From: Ascaphus truei
Lineage: Eukaryota; Chordata; Amphibia; Anura; Ascaphidae
Reading direction: 5' to 3'
Length of the DNA stretch: 64,000 nucleotides
Assembly: GCA_036426205.1 (NCBI GenBank)
Contig: CM071579.1
Location: 22,410,603-22,474,602, forward strand
A program made the translations under genes and the position numbers. Below the pieces are notes generated by a model. The model ran no database searches, was not told where the DNA came from, and saw only the letters and a program-made list of their open reading frames with translations. This document shows positions 11,842 to 23,535 of the stretch, piece after piece (the first letter of the stretch is position 1; every line of letters starts with the position of its first letter).

Positions 11842-11937
11842 CCATACATGACGCAAACGAGGCCCCCTGTATATGGGAAGCTCAAGGCATTCACTCCATG
11901 CGCCCTTCATATAAACGTGTCATACACGGCTATTTAA

Positions 11938-12294
11938 AGGAACAGTTCCTCCTACTCTTTTTTTGTAGAACCCATTTTTTTAACAGGGTGGGAAGCAGGG
12001 GTCCTCTTGAGACAAACGCCCTTACTTTTAGCTCAAAGGACCCTCAGGGTTAGCAAAATGGCTGCCAAATCTTCAGCCAATAGGAAGCTGCAACATCATC
12101 GGTTGGAGCTTCTTATTGGATGACCATTTAAATCCCCTTTAAAAGCTAGGCAGTAATACAGGTAACTTCACCCGTAGGTATCGTGGGAACTGTGGGGTCC
12201 CTGCAGCAGTAAATAGTGTGGTTCGGCTCGGAAAACAGAACCTGGATCCAATACCGTAAATAAAAATGGAGGTTATTTAGGTTGGACTGCTCCT
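11938..12294. mobile_element. MITE flanked by TTAA
   Basis: Inverted termini AAGGAACAGTTCCTCCTA and TAGGTTGGACTGCTCCTT (imperfect), flanked on both sides by TTAA (11934-11937 and 12295-12298). A TTAA target is typical of piggyBac- and Kolobok-type transposases. 357 bp, non-coding. Confidence 0.65.
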
Positions 12295-12298
12295 TTAA

Positions 12299-13754
12299 TT
12301 TGTGCATTGTGGCTCCTGTTCAGCACTGAACAGGTTACACATTTAACTTTGTAACCTTCTGGTTGAGGTTGAAAATAAGACATTATTGTCAATGGGCTTC
12401 AACCTTCTGCTGTAAAACTCATATTTATATTGTATTTGCATGGATCAAGAAAAATTGAAAAGGAAAAATTATTATTTTTTTAGGGTTTGGTAAACTGAAA
12501 TAAATCCAAGTTAGAGCAGTGCTGGTGTTTAAAGCTACTAGGAGGGATCTTTGTAAAAAGAAAAAAAAAACACATATATTGGCAACAAATAAAAACAATA
12601 ATTGATTACGTGGCCCTGAAGGAAAGCCCTTAAAGTGTACAATATAAAAGTGAATTCCAAAGAGCTGGGAAGTAGCAGCTGAAGCAGCATTGTGCATTAC
12701 AGAAAGCATCCAATAAGTAGTTACAAATGGAATACAGCTGTTGAAAGAATCATTTTGTGTGCAGGAAGGTTGTTCATTACACAGATTCCTTTGCTGTTAC
12801 ATTCTGACAGGCTGCTGAGGATCGCTGTAGGAAAGATACAGGATTCTGACGAGGTCGAAATTGCACTTGATTGCATAAAATGGCCCTTCACTGTTCGTTT
12901 ACAAATGTGTCTTTTTTCAGATTTACTAGTTATGAGGTGAGGGGTGAATTTCAAAGCTAGTTCCTTGCTGGTGTGTAGGTTAAAGGTTTAGTATCTTCCA
13001 AAAAGGAAGACAATTGAAACCAAATAACTCCCAGCTAAAAAACTGAGGCAGATACATTTAACATGATTACAATAATATCTATTGCTGTTACGGGACATAT
13101 TTGTCTTTCATACAATAAATCTAGTGCGATTTGTATTTTTTAAAATATTTTTTTAAATCAAACGACACACGTTTATCACCTATCCATCTAAAATTTGGAT
13201 CCATGTGATACTTAGGCCTAATCTACGATAACAATGCAGATTTAAGGAATATGTTATCTAGCATGACATGGTCATTTTTGTTGTTGCAGAATTCCTGTTT
13301 TAATATATTATTTTCAAGTGACCACCTCCATAATACACATCATTTATCCTGGTACTACCAACCTAAAGATTTATGCACTGATGCTAAATATGCTGACATG
13401 TTTATTTTCTTCTTGTTGCTAGGGTGCACATCGATTTGCACAGTGATATGATGCACCAGAGCGTCCCTGCATTCCTCTGCAGAAGTGGCAGTCTCAAATG
13501 GGATGTATCCCACTACAGAGGTCAGTATTCATATAAAGATTTTTGCACTTTCCCCTAATCACTCACACCAATCATGTACACGGAAGAAGTGTTCACAGGG
13601 CTGTATCCATGGACATGGTGTGTTAGAGGAGATGTGTGCAGGGTTTGTGTGAGTGACTAAAAGGGAAAGCATGGGAAGCTATGTTTATCTTTATCAAGCA
13701 GAGTAAGAGGAATGCAGCACTCATGCAGACTTCTATTTCAATGGTTTTTATTAA
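12299..13754. other. unassigned AT-rich DNA
   Basis: No recognisable feature. The overlapping frames at 12692-12940 (+) and 12721-12954 (-) are unsupported. Confidence 0.4.
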
Positions 13755-13799
13755 TAGATAAACATTTTGGTTCAAAGTTGTGGGCCTTTCTCAAGATGG
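13690..13799 (-). repeat. decayed hammerhead-like motif and downstream tract
   Basis: On the minus strand, CTTGAGAAAGGCCC...AACCAAAATGTT (13755-13797) has the same spacing as the other motifs but a degraded core. The following tract (ATTAATAAAAACCATTGAAA) looks like the body of a short element. Boundaries unknown. Confidence 0.3.
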
Positions 13800-14675
13800 A
13801 GCTGCACCTGAAGTCATTTTATCTGAAACAGTTTCAGTTTTTGCAAGCAACCATGGAAGTATACAGTTATTTTGCGACTGCTCCTTTTCATTCTCCGTTT
13901 ATCTTGACATCAGCACATTGTGAGAAGACTATTTATTATCTCCTTTTCCCCAGCTGTTGGCATTTCTTACTCACCCTAAACCATTTATGTCTAAGTGGTT
14001 CATTTACTAGATCTCAGCGCATCCTTCTAGCTCTTGCTTTTTAAATAATGGATTTATGTTAGCCAGGAAATAAACATTCACCCCAGGCGATCTTTTGTGG
14101 TCTGAACTTATCGAGATTCTTCTATTGTTTTTAACCTCTGCATTTGTTTATTTAGCACTTGTGATGGATGCTGACTGGCTCTCCCGTGCCCTTTTGCATT
14201 CCAGTTTCTAAATTCATTTCAGAACCATGGACAGCAATCATGTATAATTTAGCAGCTCCTCTTGTTCTGGCCCTGGAAGTCTTGCTAGAGGAATCTGCAT
14301 GTGTTTGTTAATCAGGAGATTGATGTATGTGACATATGTCACAAATGTCCTCGAGGTGTCTCAGATGTTTAGCAAAGAGTGTCATTCCCTTGGGTTGATG
14401 TGGCATTAAAAAGTTATAAAAATGTATCTTAGTGTTCAATAATGAAAGAAAAATTCTCACTGATTGATCCAAGGGTCTTCTTTTTTATTCCCTCATCTCT
14501 CAGCGTAGCTAACTCTCTTCTTTTGCCTGAAGACCCCTCAAGGCTTTTCATTGCATGCTGAAAACCTCTGCATCTTGTATATAAAGCTAATGGGGGTTAT
14601 ATATCACAGTCTCCTGGCTTGGGCACAAGAGAACTACACCAGATTTAACAAAGAGAAAAATATCCAGATGTATGT
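13800..14675. other. unassigned DNA
   Basis: Nothing recognisable. Confidence 0.4.
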
Positions 14676-14822
14676 ACTTCTTTATTTATGTAGCACCATT
14701 AATGTACATAATGCTTCACAGCAGTATTACATGTGACAATAATATAAATAACAAATAATACAAATAAAACATCATGGGAAGAGTCCCTGCTCTGAAGAGC
14801 TTACAATCTAATTGAAATCACT
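14676..14822 (+). repeat. dispersed L2/CR1-like 3'-tail repeat, copy 1
   Basis: TTTATTTATGTAGCACCATTAATGTACATA... ending AGTCCCTGCTCTGAAGAGCT and TACAATCTAATT. The same pattern recurs at 61600-61795 and 61905-62080. Non-coding. Confidence 0.55.
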
Positions 14823-16147
14823 AGTACTGCTCTAGTTCTGCAGAAGAATAACTTTGACAAGTGAGCCCTAGTCCTATAAGAACTGTACATGAAATGGCAT
14901 TATGTAAGATTTATATCAACGCCTCCTTGTTGCACAGCTTTGGCAAATCATAAATCTACAGGTACATACCATTTTCATTAATACATTGTTGCTGTTACTG
15001 GCACCAGTTTTATACATTGAAGTTTCGCTGCATCACTTACCTTCATATTCTTTGTATCCCTTCTATATGATATTGCATTGCACATTAACTCTCACACTCT
15101 AACTTTACAGGCTCCCCAAGGAGTCATCTTACCTGAAAGTATTTCAGCGGTTATTTTTCAGGGCCTTAAATCAACACGATTCTGTGCTTTGATACGGTAA
15201 ATCTGGTGCTGATGTTTAATTTTTTTGCACCAGTACTGACCCAGTTTTGCACTTGGGAGTCTTTGATAAATAACATCCTTCTGTCTTGCTCGCAAAATCT
15301 CTTCTTCTAGCTACAGTAATATTGTGATGTCTGATGTGAAACGAAATGTGTAATCTGCATTCTATGTCTCTTTTTGAATCTCTGATTTGACTCTTTTGTC
15401 TATCCCACTTTGCTTTTGTTCCCAGACGGGTAATTGTATTGCTTGCAAAAAAGAATGGATATGCTATTACAAACAGATGTGCCCCTCAAGGAATATGATT
15501 TTCAAATGGCAGCGGTGGTGAGTGGTGAGACTGACACCAACCATAATTGCTTCTCATGTCAAGGTATTTATGGGCGGATCTTGCTGGCTGCTCAGATAAC
15601 CTTATGCCACAGCCAGCACTTGGGTATTTAAATAGAGTTTAATCCTTTTACTTCTGCAGAAGCCTGCACTGAATTCCTTTGCTGCACTTTTCTAACACAG
15701 AACCCTGGAACGTTTTTTTCTACATTAACAGAATATAGAAGCGCGTTTACTCCAACATTATTGATCATAGTGATATTGTTTTTCTCATTGAGTGCTTACT
15801 GTGTGTTGAATTTTGCAGACATGATAAGTGCTGTCCCAAAGAGCTTGTAATCTAACGGTGGTGCTCTAAACTCAGGAAGATAAAGGGAGGCCTGTTTAAG
15901 GTTACCAGGATAGCTGACTTTTGGGATGTGAACAACTGTCGTTTCAAAGAAAGGGGCATTATCACTGAGCTATTAACGTCAAGAAACTAGTATTGAGATC
16001 AATCTGGAGACAGCATAGTGCTGACACTTCCTAATAGCAAACTAGTTATTATTTAACCCTTTCACATCAGGGGGCAGTGAAAGCTGCTGCTTCAGAATAT
16101 TAACCACAACCTCCTCGCTTCCTGGTATGAGCTCAATACCCTAGTGC
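14823..16147. other. unassigned DNA with a possible LINE tail
   Basis: Around 15786-15857, TGAGTGCTTACTGTGTG...CCCAAAGAGCTTGTAATCTAA resembles an old L2-type 3' end. Otherwise nothing recognised. Confidence 0.35.
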
Positions 16148-16340
16148 AACGGTGGCCAACTCCAGTAGTCAAGGGCCAACAACAGGTCAGGTTTTCAGGA
16201 TACCCCTACTTCAGCACAGATGGCTCAATCAGTGGCTCAGTCAAAATGCTTGACCCACTGATAGAGCCACTTTGCTGAAGCAGGGGTATGCTGAAAACCT
16301 GACCAGTTGGTGGCCCTTGAGTACTGGAGATGGCTGCCCC
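16148..16340. mobile_element. palindromic MITE (GTGGCCAACTCC family), copy 2
   Basis: Same foldback design as 11647-11841: GGTGGCCAACTCCAG at the left, and the complementary ...TACTGGAGATGGCTGCC at the right. Confidence 0.75.
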
Positions 16341-17211
16341 TGCTTTACTTTATAATGTATTAGTGTTAGAGGCATGCTTTTTACACTTTATTAGAATAGT
16401 TCTTATCTCCCATTCTTTTCCACAGGTACCAGCAGCACATTTCAGAGCAATATATTAACATGCATTTTGCTGGTGTCTCTGGCAGTGAAAGGGGTTAAAC
16501 TATGACCCGTTATAATATAATTTTTTAGTACTGTATGGTAACACCCTACCAGACAGCGCCTGCCTGCTCCGAGAGGCCAAGGAAGGGAGCTCGGCTAATG
16601 CAAGTGTCATTGCCAGCACAGTACTCAAAAGTGCAATGTGGTACTGGTCATTTCAGCACTGAAAGGGTTAATCCCGGCACCCCATTTGTACTTTGTTACT
16701 CTGAAATACTTATTTTTGGCACATTTCTCTTGACACAAACATATGTCCGACCCTCAACGCATGCTTCTTTTTACCGCTAGCTCACTTTAATTTGCTATCA
16801 TAAAGCCAGTCTCAGGCTCCTTGACGAAATGCCAAATGTCTATCTGGTCTGTAAACATGCATTCATTCCTGCTCTCTCCTCTGATTGAAACTTTATGGTT
16901 ACTTGTAACATGGGACTAAATGATTCCCCTGCTGGTGTATTGCAGCAGATAAGGAGAAGATAACAGGGGATTGTCATACGCCTTAGCCAGGATACAGAAA
17001 ACTATAATAACTTGTATCTGAGCTCGATCAGCGTTAACTGCCATTAATTTGAATGCAAGTTAATGCCGATCAAGCTTTAATACCCGTTATTGTGAGCAGC
17101 CCCCCAACCCCCATTAGGGTCACATTTACTAAGCAGTGCTATACCATTAGCCACCCTCCAGTGCCAGAAAAAAACCCCACAGGCTATTCAATTAAAAATG
17201 CATTCTGACTA
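16341..17211. other. unassigned DNA
   Basis: Nothing recognisable apart from short repeat-like words. Confidence 0.4.
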
Positions 17212-17465
17212 GAGATAATAATAATAATAGTATGTTCTAGTATAGCGCTGCTATTTTTATGTAACATTTTACAGAGACATTTTGCAGGCACAGGTCCCTG
17301 TCCCGTGGAGCTTACAATCTATGTTTTTGGTGGCTGAGGCGCAGGGAGATACAGTAAGGTGACTTACCCAAGGTCACCAGGAGCCGACACCGGGAATTGA
17401 ACGAGGTTCCCCTGCTTTAAACTCAATGCCAGTTAGTGTCTTTACTCACTGAGCCACTCCTGGGT
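17212..17465 (-). mobile_element. tRNA-derived SINE with L2/MIR-like tail, copy B
   Basis: Better preserved than copy A. On the minus strand it begins with an A-box-like GGAGTGGCTCAGTGAGTAAA and has the B box GTTCAATTCCC (about 17391-17402). It then has the tail ATAGATTGTAAGCTCCACGG and an ATT-rich end. Confidence 0.75.
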
Positions 17466-18165
17466 GAATTGTTGGGGCGGATTTGGATCTGCAGCGGATC
17501 AGCCGCTTACTGTTTGTCCACGGATTTCAGCGGATCAATCTGAAAAAGGGCGATTTTTTTATTATTATTACCAATACATTACATTCCTCGCGGATTCCGC
17601 AGCCCGGGGACAGATTTGTAGAATCCAATCCGCAGATTGAGCAATCCATTGGCGGATTCTTAATTATCTATGCAACGGATTCCTGAAGCCACGGATTGGA
17701 TTCTACAACCCCTCCGGTGACGGGGGGTTTACATCCAATGTAGCTGCGATATTCTGGCGTGAAGTTGATTGTGTTATTCCTCCCACAGGGTTTTGATGTT
17801 AGATACTGTATACTAAAACAGAGACAACAACAAGAAAAACATACTCTGGATATTGCATGAAAGGGACGAGAAAGATTAACATTTGTAAAAATCTGGAAAA
17901 AGCCACCCAAAGATACCTGCTCCAATTTCTCTGCGAGAGAAGAATTCTGTTTATGAGCAGAGACACTGTGCAGTTAGTAGAGGTGTTAGTTTTTTCAACT
18001 GCTGAGATAAATGATTAGTAAATTCAGTAAATGAAAACTTCAGCACAGCAATGGGTAAACATTATGGTGTCTATGTATCAAAGCAATTTGGGGGCAAATC
18101 TAGAGTATTTTCATCCGGCATCTATGTATCAAAGCATTTTGCTCTGATTTTGTCCTGCTTGTTCC
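17466..18165. other. unassigned DNA with scattered GCGGATT words
   Basis: From about 17478 to 17700 the words GCGGATT, CGGATTCC and ATCCAATCCG recur irregularly on both strands. This suggests a foldback or decayed tandem repeat. Nothing else seen. Confidence 0.35.
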
Positions 18166-18640
18166 AGCTTCCATCTTGGGGAGAGTCATTAGGACGAGTT
18201 TGGTGAGAGTTACATGGGGCACAGATTATGAGATATATCACATTTTGTATCTTTCTGCCCCAGTTTGCATCTTCGCGAGAGTCAGTAGGAGGAATTGGGG
18301 AGGAGTTACATGGGGCACAGATTATAATGAGATGTACAGTATCACATTCGGCATCTCTCTGCTCCAGCTTGCACCTTGGGGAGAGTAAGTACTGTAGGAT
18401 GAGTTGGGGGGAGTTACATGGTGCACAGATTATAATGAGATGTATCACATTCCGTGGCTCTGCCCCAGCTTGACATTGGGGAGAGTGAGTAGGAGGAGTT
18501 TGGTGAGAGTTACATGGTGCACAGATTATAATGAGATGTATCACATACTGTCTCTCTATCCCAGCTTGCACATTGGGTAGACTCAGTAGGAGGAGTCGGG
18601 GAGGTGAACAGATTATAATGAGATGTAAAGCATAATATGA
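18166..18640. repeat. ~100-bp tandem repeat, about five units
   Basis: GGGGAGAGTCAGTAGGAGGAGTTGGG-type blocks recur at about 18176, 18276, 18375, 18475 and 18574. Each is followed by TTACATGGGGCACAGATTATAATGAGATGTA. Units differ by substitutions and small indels. The 179-codon minus frame is a by-product of the repeat. Confidence 0.75.
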
Positions 18641-19009
18641 AATTGGCCAGAATTCTGTCACTTACAGTATCTGTTCCCATGGCAGTAATACCAACTATGC
18701 TGATGATTTCATTGAAACAGCACACTACTTCCTTTTGCTGCAAAGGGTCACATCCACCCTTGACTATCCAATGCGCTGTTTGCCATACAAGATGACTTCT
18801 TCCAGGGATAGTTATTGGAGGTGCGTCATTCTGGAGTTAATGCACCAAACGCTGGTCACATGACAGTTTATCAACAGAAAAAACTTTATTAAAAAAAAAA
18901 CAATTATCGTAAAGTCTGTGTGCTCATCCAAAACCAATATGAGAAAAACTTTATTATATTTCATATATTACAAAATAATAATTACATTTTAATTGCTCAT
19001 TTTGTCCTC
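18641..19009. other. unassigned DNA
   Basis: Nothing recognisable; an A-run at 18891-18901. Confidence 0.4.
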
Positions 19010-19740
19010 TGTATTATAAGCAACAATCCATCTGGATTCCATTTCAATAAGTTTTTTTTAGAAGAATTCCCACCCTTTATATTACAATGCAATCTATCTA
19101 TTCTTATTACTTTCATGTCCAGTGGATTTGAATTATGATTCAATTTGTAATGTCTCCCCACAGAAGAGAGCATATTCCCATTCTTAATATCATTACCATG
19201 CTCTAATATCCTGGTTCACAATTTTCAAGTGGTCATGCCAATATATTTTAGCCCACAGGGGCAAGTAATTTGATAAATTACATTAGATGAATAACAATTA
19301 ATAGGAAAAAAAACCTTAATCCCAGTAGAAGAGCCTGAAAAAAGAATTGGATTCATGTGTCAAATGATCCAATTGGCAACCCACACATTTAAAGAATCTT
19401 TTCCTTTTACGTGGCTCCCGTGACCTTTCCCAACCCCTGAAAGTGGCCGTGCAGTCAAAACACAATCACCCATATTTTTAAAACTTCTTTCGTTGATAAT
19501 TGGACTTTCTGTCAAAAAAAAAAGTTTAATGCGCCAATATTGTTTTACTATTTGTTCTGATTGGGCAGTAAGTGTTTTCACTGCATCCCTTTTGTCTTTG
19601 TCCTTATTAAATATCAATTATATCCTATCTACTACTAGGGCTGCTGTGTATAATCCTTTTTTAGGATACTGTCCATGTGAGTTCCCCCTTTCCCGATACC
19701 TCTCCTGTGAGCTCTTTGCTTATACTTTGAAATGATTCTC
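19010..19740 (-). pseudogene. second PLE lineage, RT end and GIY-YIG remnant
   Basis: On the minus strand, translation from several frames gives a PLE-type RT C-terminal and linker region (19360-19617) and then a GIY-YIG core. The core reads VIYQITCPCGLKYIGMT (about 19235-19290) and is followed by an RIxEHG-like and a GGN...LLKWNP-like segment. A stop follows the core and frames shift repeatedly. Residues differ from the 1.2-5.5 kb element, so this is another family. It is older and not functional. Confidence 0.65.
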
Positions 19741-19757
19741 AGCTTGGCAGTCTCCTC

Positions 19758-20041
19758 CTAAGGCTGCGTCCATGCTTGGTGCGGTCAGCACAATCAATCT
19801 GTCCGGCCATGCTCACGTGGCGCATGCGCGAGCGTGCATCTAAGCTCGCAAGCTCTGGGTGCTTGCGGAGACAGATAAAATTGAGTTTGAGGCGCGCTGA
19901 GGGGTCACATGACCTCCTCAGCCATCAGTGCCAGTCACTGTTTAGGCCACGCCCCCCTTACCGAAAAAGTTGCTGGAGAGCCCAACGCTCATGCTTGGAG
20001 AGTTGGTGACGTCACCACACTCAAGCATGAGCGCGGTCCAC
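19758..20041. mobile_element. candidate TIR MITE, GCATGCTTGG termini
   Basis: AGGCTGCGTCCATGCTTGGTG at the left and an inverted partner (ACTCAAGCATGAGCGCGGTCC) at the right enclose a GC-rich interior. It abuts the PLE remnant on one side and the 50-bp satellite on the other. Confidence 0.45.
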
Positions 20042-20414
20042 AGCATGGGAGAGAACTGCATCTCCCTGCACAGCTCTTACAGGCGATCTCCCTGCACAGA
20101 AAACTGCATCTCCCTGCACAGCTCTTACAGGCAATCTCCCTGCACAGAGAGAGCAGCATATTCCCTGCAACAGCTCTTACAGGCGATCTCCCTGCCACAG
20201 AGAGAGCAGTCATTCCCTGCACAGCTCTTCCAGCCAATCTCCCGCACAGAGAGAAGCTGCCCTCTCACTGCACAGCTCTTTACAGAGCGATCTCCTCACA
20301 GAGAGAAGCTGCATCTCCCTGTCACAATCTCTACAGGCATCTCCCCTCCCGCACAGAAGCTGCATCTCCTCTCTACCTGACGCTCTTACAGCGATCCCCC
20401 CCACCCCCCCGGCA

Positions 20415-20454
<40 letters not shown>

Positions 20455-21150
20455 TCACAGAGAGAGCTGCTCTCCCTGCAACAGCTCTTACGGCCAATCT
20501 CCCTGCACAGAGAGGCACCAATATACCCTACACACTCTTACTGGCGATCTCCCTGCACGAGAGAAGCTGCATCTCCCTGCACAGCTCTTACACAGGCATC
20601 TCCTCCCTGCACAGAGAGATCACAGCTATCCCTGCACAGCTCTTACAGCGATCCTCCTGCACAGAGAGAGCTGCATCTCCCTGCACAGCTCTTACAGACC
20701 AATCTCCCTGCACAGAGAGAGCAGCATATCCCTGCACATCTCTTACAGGCGATCTCCCTGCACAGAGCTGCATCTCCCCTGCACAGCTCTTACAGGCGAT
20801 CCTCCCTGCACAGAGAGCTGCATCTCCCTGCACACAGCTCTTCCAGGCAATCTCCTTGCACAGAGAGAGTAGCATATCCCTGCACAGCCTCTTACAGGTG
20901 ATCTCCCCCTGCACAGAGAGAAGCTGCATCTCCCTGCACAGCCTGCTTACAGGCAATCTCGCTGCACGAGCGAGCAGAGATATCCCCTGCACGCTATTAC
21001 AGGCGATCTCCCTGCACAGAGAGAACTGCATCTCCCTGCAACAGCTCTTACAGGCCATCTCCCTGCACAGAGAACTTCATATCTCCCTTCACTCATCTAC
21101 AGCCGATCTCCCTGCACGAGAGAGCATATCTGCACAGCTATACAGGCATC
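20042..21150 (+). repeat. degenerate 50-bp satellite array
   Basis: The unit is CTCCCTGCACAGAGAGAACT + GCATCTCCCTGCACAGCTCT + TACAGGCGAT, repeated about 22 times. It carries many one-base indels and is interrupted by a C homopolymer (about 20418-20450). A further 2.5 units lie at 22440-22550. Large open frames on both strands here are not genes. Confidence 0.8.
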
Positions 21151-21869
21151 TCCGCCAGGAGCTGCCTCTCCTCACACTCTAGGCCTAGGACATAGTAAAA
21201 TCAGTGTCGCTGAGACTGGCTGAGCCCGCGCTTACAGATGCACAAAGCCCCTGCATCTGTAATCAGCGCGGCTATAGTTTTCCTCCCTCTGCCAGCCGTG
21301 CTGATGCATCGGAGGCTGAGAAAATCAGAAGAGACAGGAGAGTTTGTAGTTTTTTGTCGCTTAGGGGAGCAGAGGAGCGGTCACATGACCACCGCTCCCA
21401 TCCAATGGGGCTGCAGCCTTTTTTTTTTTCCTACTGTGTCGGTGTTTCTGAATAGCAAAGCACAAGACCAGCAGAGTAGAAGGCAGCACAGAGGTGTGTG
21501 TGTATGTACTGGCAACCGACACACTTTATTCAGCAAATCCCCAGTATGTACCTGGCAGATACCTGGAATGCGCCGCTCCTCACCTCTGACAAGCCCCGTT
21601 GCATTTGCTTCCCAGCCTGGGTTCATGCCTGGCTGACGGGCGCTGATCTGTTAAATGATAATGATTAGGATTTAATAGGCTGCAATGCTTCGCGTGTCTA
21701 CCAGATGGCATAAATTCATGATTGTAATGCAGTATATTATATATACTGTGCGATGTTGCAGGCAGAGGAAAAAATGCTTTCAATCCCTGCCTGGAAAATA
21801 ACCCAATGCACTCGGCAGAAAACAGTCCAAACCTCAATCACCCGGGTATACCAATTCGTGGGACTAGCC
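21151..21869. other. unassigned DNA
   Basis: No supported gene. The frames at 21238-21636 and 21381-21626 overlap on opposite strands and show no domain. Confidence 0.4.
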
Positions 21870-21891
21870 CGAGCCTCGAATAAAGTGTGTC

Positions 21892-22335
21892 GCCATGTGT
21901 GTGTGTGTGATTATGTGTGTTGTGTGGTGTGTGTTGTGGTGTTGTGTTGTGTATGGTGGTGTGTGGTTGTGTATCTGTGTGTGGTGTGTTGTGTGTGTGT
22001 TGTGTTGTTGTGTGTTTGGTGTGTGTTTTGTGTGTTGTGTTTGTGTGTGTGGTGTTGTTGTTGTGTGTTTGTGTGTTGTGTGTTTTGTGTTGTGTTGGTT
22101 TTGTGGTTTGTGTGTGTGTGTGTATATATTTATCAAAGTTGCACAATGTTAATACATAATTTATTCTCACAACATGTCTTTTTTTTTAATTTTTAAAATA
22201 TTATATAATCTATACACACACACACATATACACACACATAGGTTCCCCAGTGACACACAAACACACAGACCACTTCAAAGTTACACACACACACACACAC
22301 ACACACTGGCAGCTACCAAGTGACACACACACACA
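21892..22335 (+). repeat. TG-rich and CA-rich simple repeats
   Basis: Irregular GTGTGTTGTG sequence at 21892-22120, then CACACA tracts at 22212-22240 and 22280-22335. The cysteine/valine-rich frames here are artefacts. Confidence 0.85.
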
Positions 22336-22439
22336 GTGATACCCGCCTCCCAAGCGCGCTTGCTGTCTCCTCTGCCAGGACAGCAAAAAGCTCCTGGTAG
22401 AGCGAGCGGCAGCACAAAAGTGTTTACTATGTCCCAGGC

Positions 22440-22552
22440 CTTACAAGTGATCTCCCTGCACAGAGAGAGGCGTGTCTCGCTGCACAGCTCTAACAGGCAA
22501 TCTCCCTGCCCAGAGAGAAGCTGCATCTCCCTGCACTGCTTACAGGCAATCA
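22440..22552 (+). repeat. detached 50-bp satellite units
   Basis: TTACAAGTGATCTCCCTGCA and following text match the 20042-21150 unit with little change. The block is separated from the main array by about 1.3 kb of unrelated sequence. Confidence 0.7.
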
Positions 22553-22574
22553 CGCAGTTTAAATTAAAATTTAA

Positions 22575-22975
22575 ATAACATAGGATTGAAGCAGGGGATC
22601 TCTGGAGATGAACCGCATTATTTTCAGGTCCGGGGACCCCCTGCTTCCCGAGGTACAGGCCTCCGTATCAGGTGCCGGTATCGTGACATGGGAGATGTAC
22701 ACTTGCAAGAGATACGGACACCCCCTACGGATGCCTGTACCTTGGGAAGCAGGAGGTCCCTGAACCAGAAACGAATGCTTCAATCCTATGTTATTAAAAT
22801 TAAAACACAACTTCATTACCTTAGTAGCTAACCACAAAGGTAATGAAGGGGTTAAATAGCTTTACCCGTCTTTTGTTGGTAGAGGGGTGAGTGAAGCTTT
22901 TAGTTGCCCCAGGGTGGGTGTTTAGGCCTTCCGGGAGGGGTTAATCCTTTCATTTCCTTAGCAGTAGTGTAACAC
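22575..22975 (-). repeat. dispersed foldback family, copy 1
   Basis: 22575-22800 is a near palindrome (ATAGGATTGAAGCAGGGG... and its complement around ...GCTTCAATCCTATG). 22810-22975 carries GGTAATGAAG, CGGGAGG and GCCTAAACACCC words. The same series recurs at 25445-25725 and 35310-35570. Confidence 0.6.
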
Positions 22976-23500
22976 GTGTGTCGTCTCCCCCACCTCACTT
23001 AGGGACCACTGTATGGGAGCGGGCGCATTACCACGATTGTATGGTGCTCTAACTGTAGGTTTGCAGGAGGTCTGAGTTGTCTGCCAGATGGTAAAGAGAC
23101 AGGAACAGGACTGGCACGCACAAGTCTCTGGGTTCTTTATGGTGGTGTGAGCACCTGCAGCGGTGATGGATCCCACGGAGTGTAGGTGTCAGCCCTCATC
23201 ACTGCACAATTACCTCTCTCCTGCCCAGGTACTGACACCAGAGGCAGAGGTATCTTGAAGGGTACTTTTATTGCAGGGTATTCAGCACCAGCTCTTCTAG
23301 CAGCATATATCACACTCCACTTGCCCCAGGCTTTCTAGACGGTTCACCTTCATCACTAGTGCTCTCATTCAGGTGGTCTTTAGGCTAGCCAGCCAAAAAT
23401 GAGCATGCTTGCCCCGCCTGAGGAGCAGGGGGCTCCAAACTCCTACCTCCTCCCACCATGAGGTGCAGAGGCAGACTCCTCTCTTCCTTCTGTAGTCAGG
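22976..23500. other. unassigned DNA
   Basis: Nothing recognisable. Confidence 0.35.
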
Positions 23501-23535
23501 TCCCCTTTGGCTCCCCGGTTCCCCGTTCCTCTTCT

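Noticed and set aside
15325..15352. CTGATGTGAAACGAAATGTG as another hammerhead-like copy
   Set aside because: The core box reads CTGATGT and no helix I pairing was found; too weak to count.
19909..21058. 330-codon frame with repeated LHLPAQLLQAISLHR
   Set aside because: Direct translation of the 50-bp satellite; the opposite strand is open too.
21892..22196. Cys/Val-rich frames of 80-147 codons
   Set aside because: Translations of TG-rich simple repeat in several frames.
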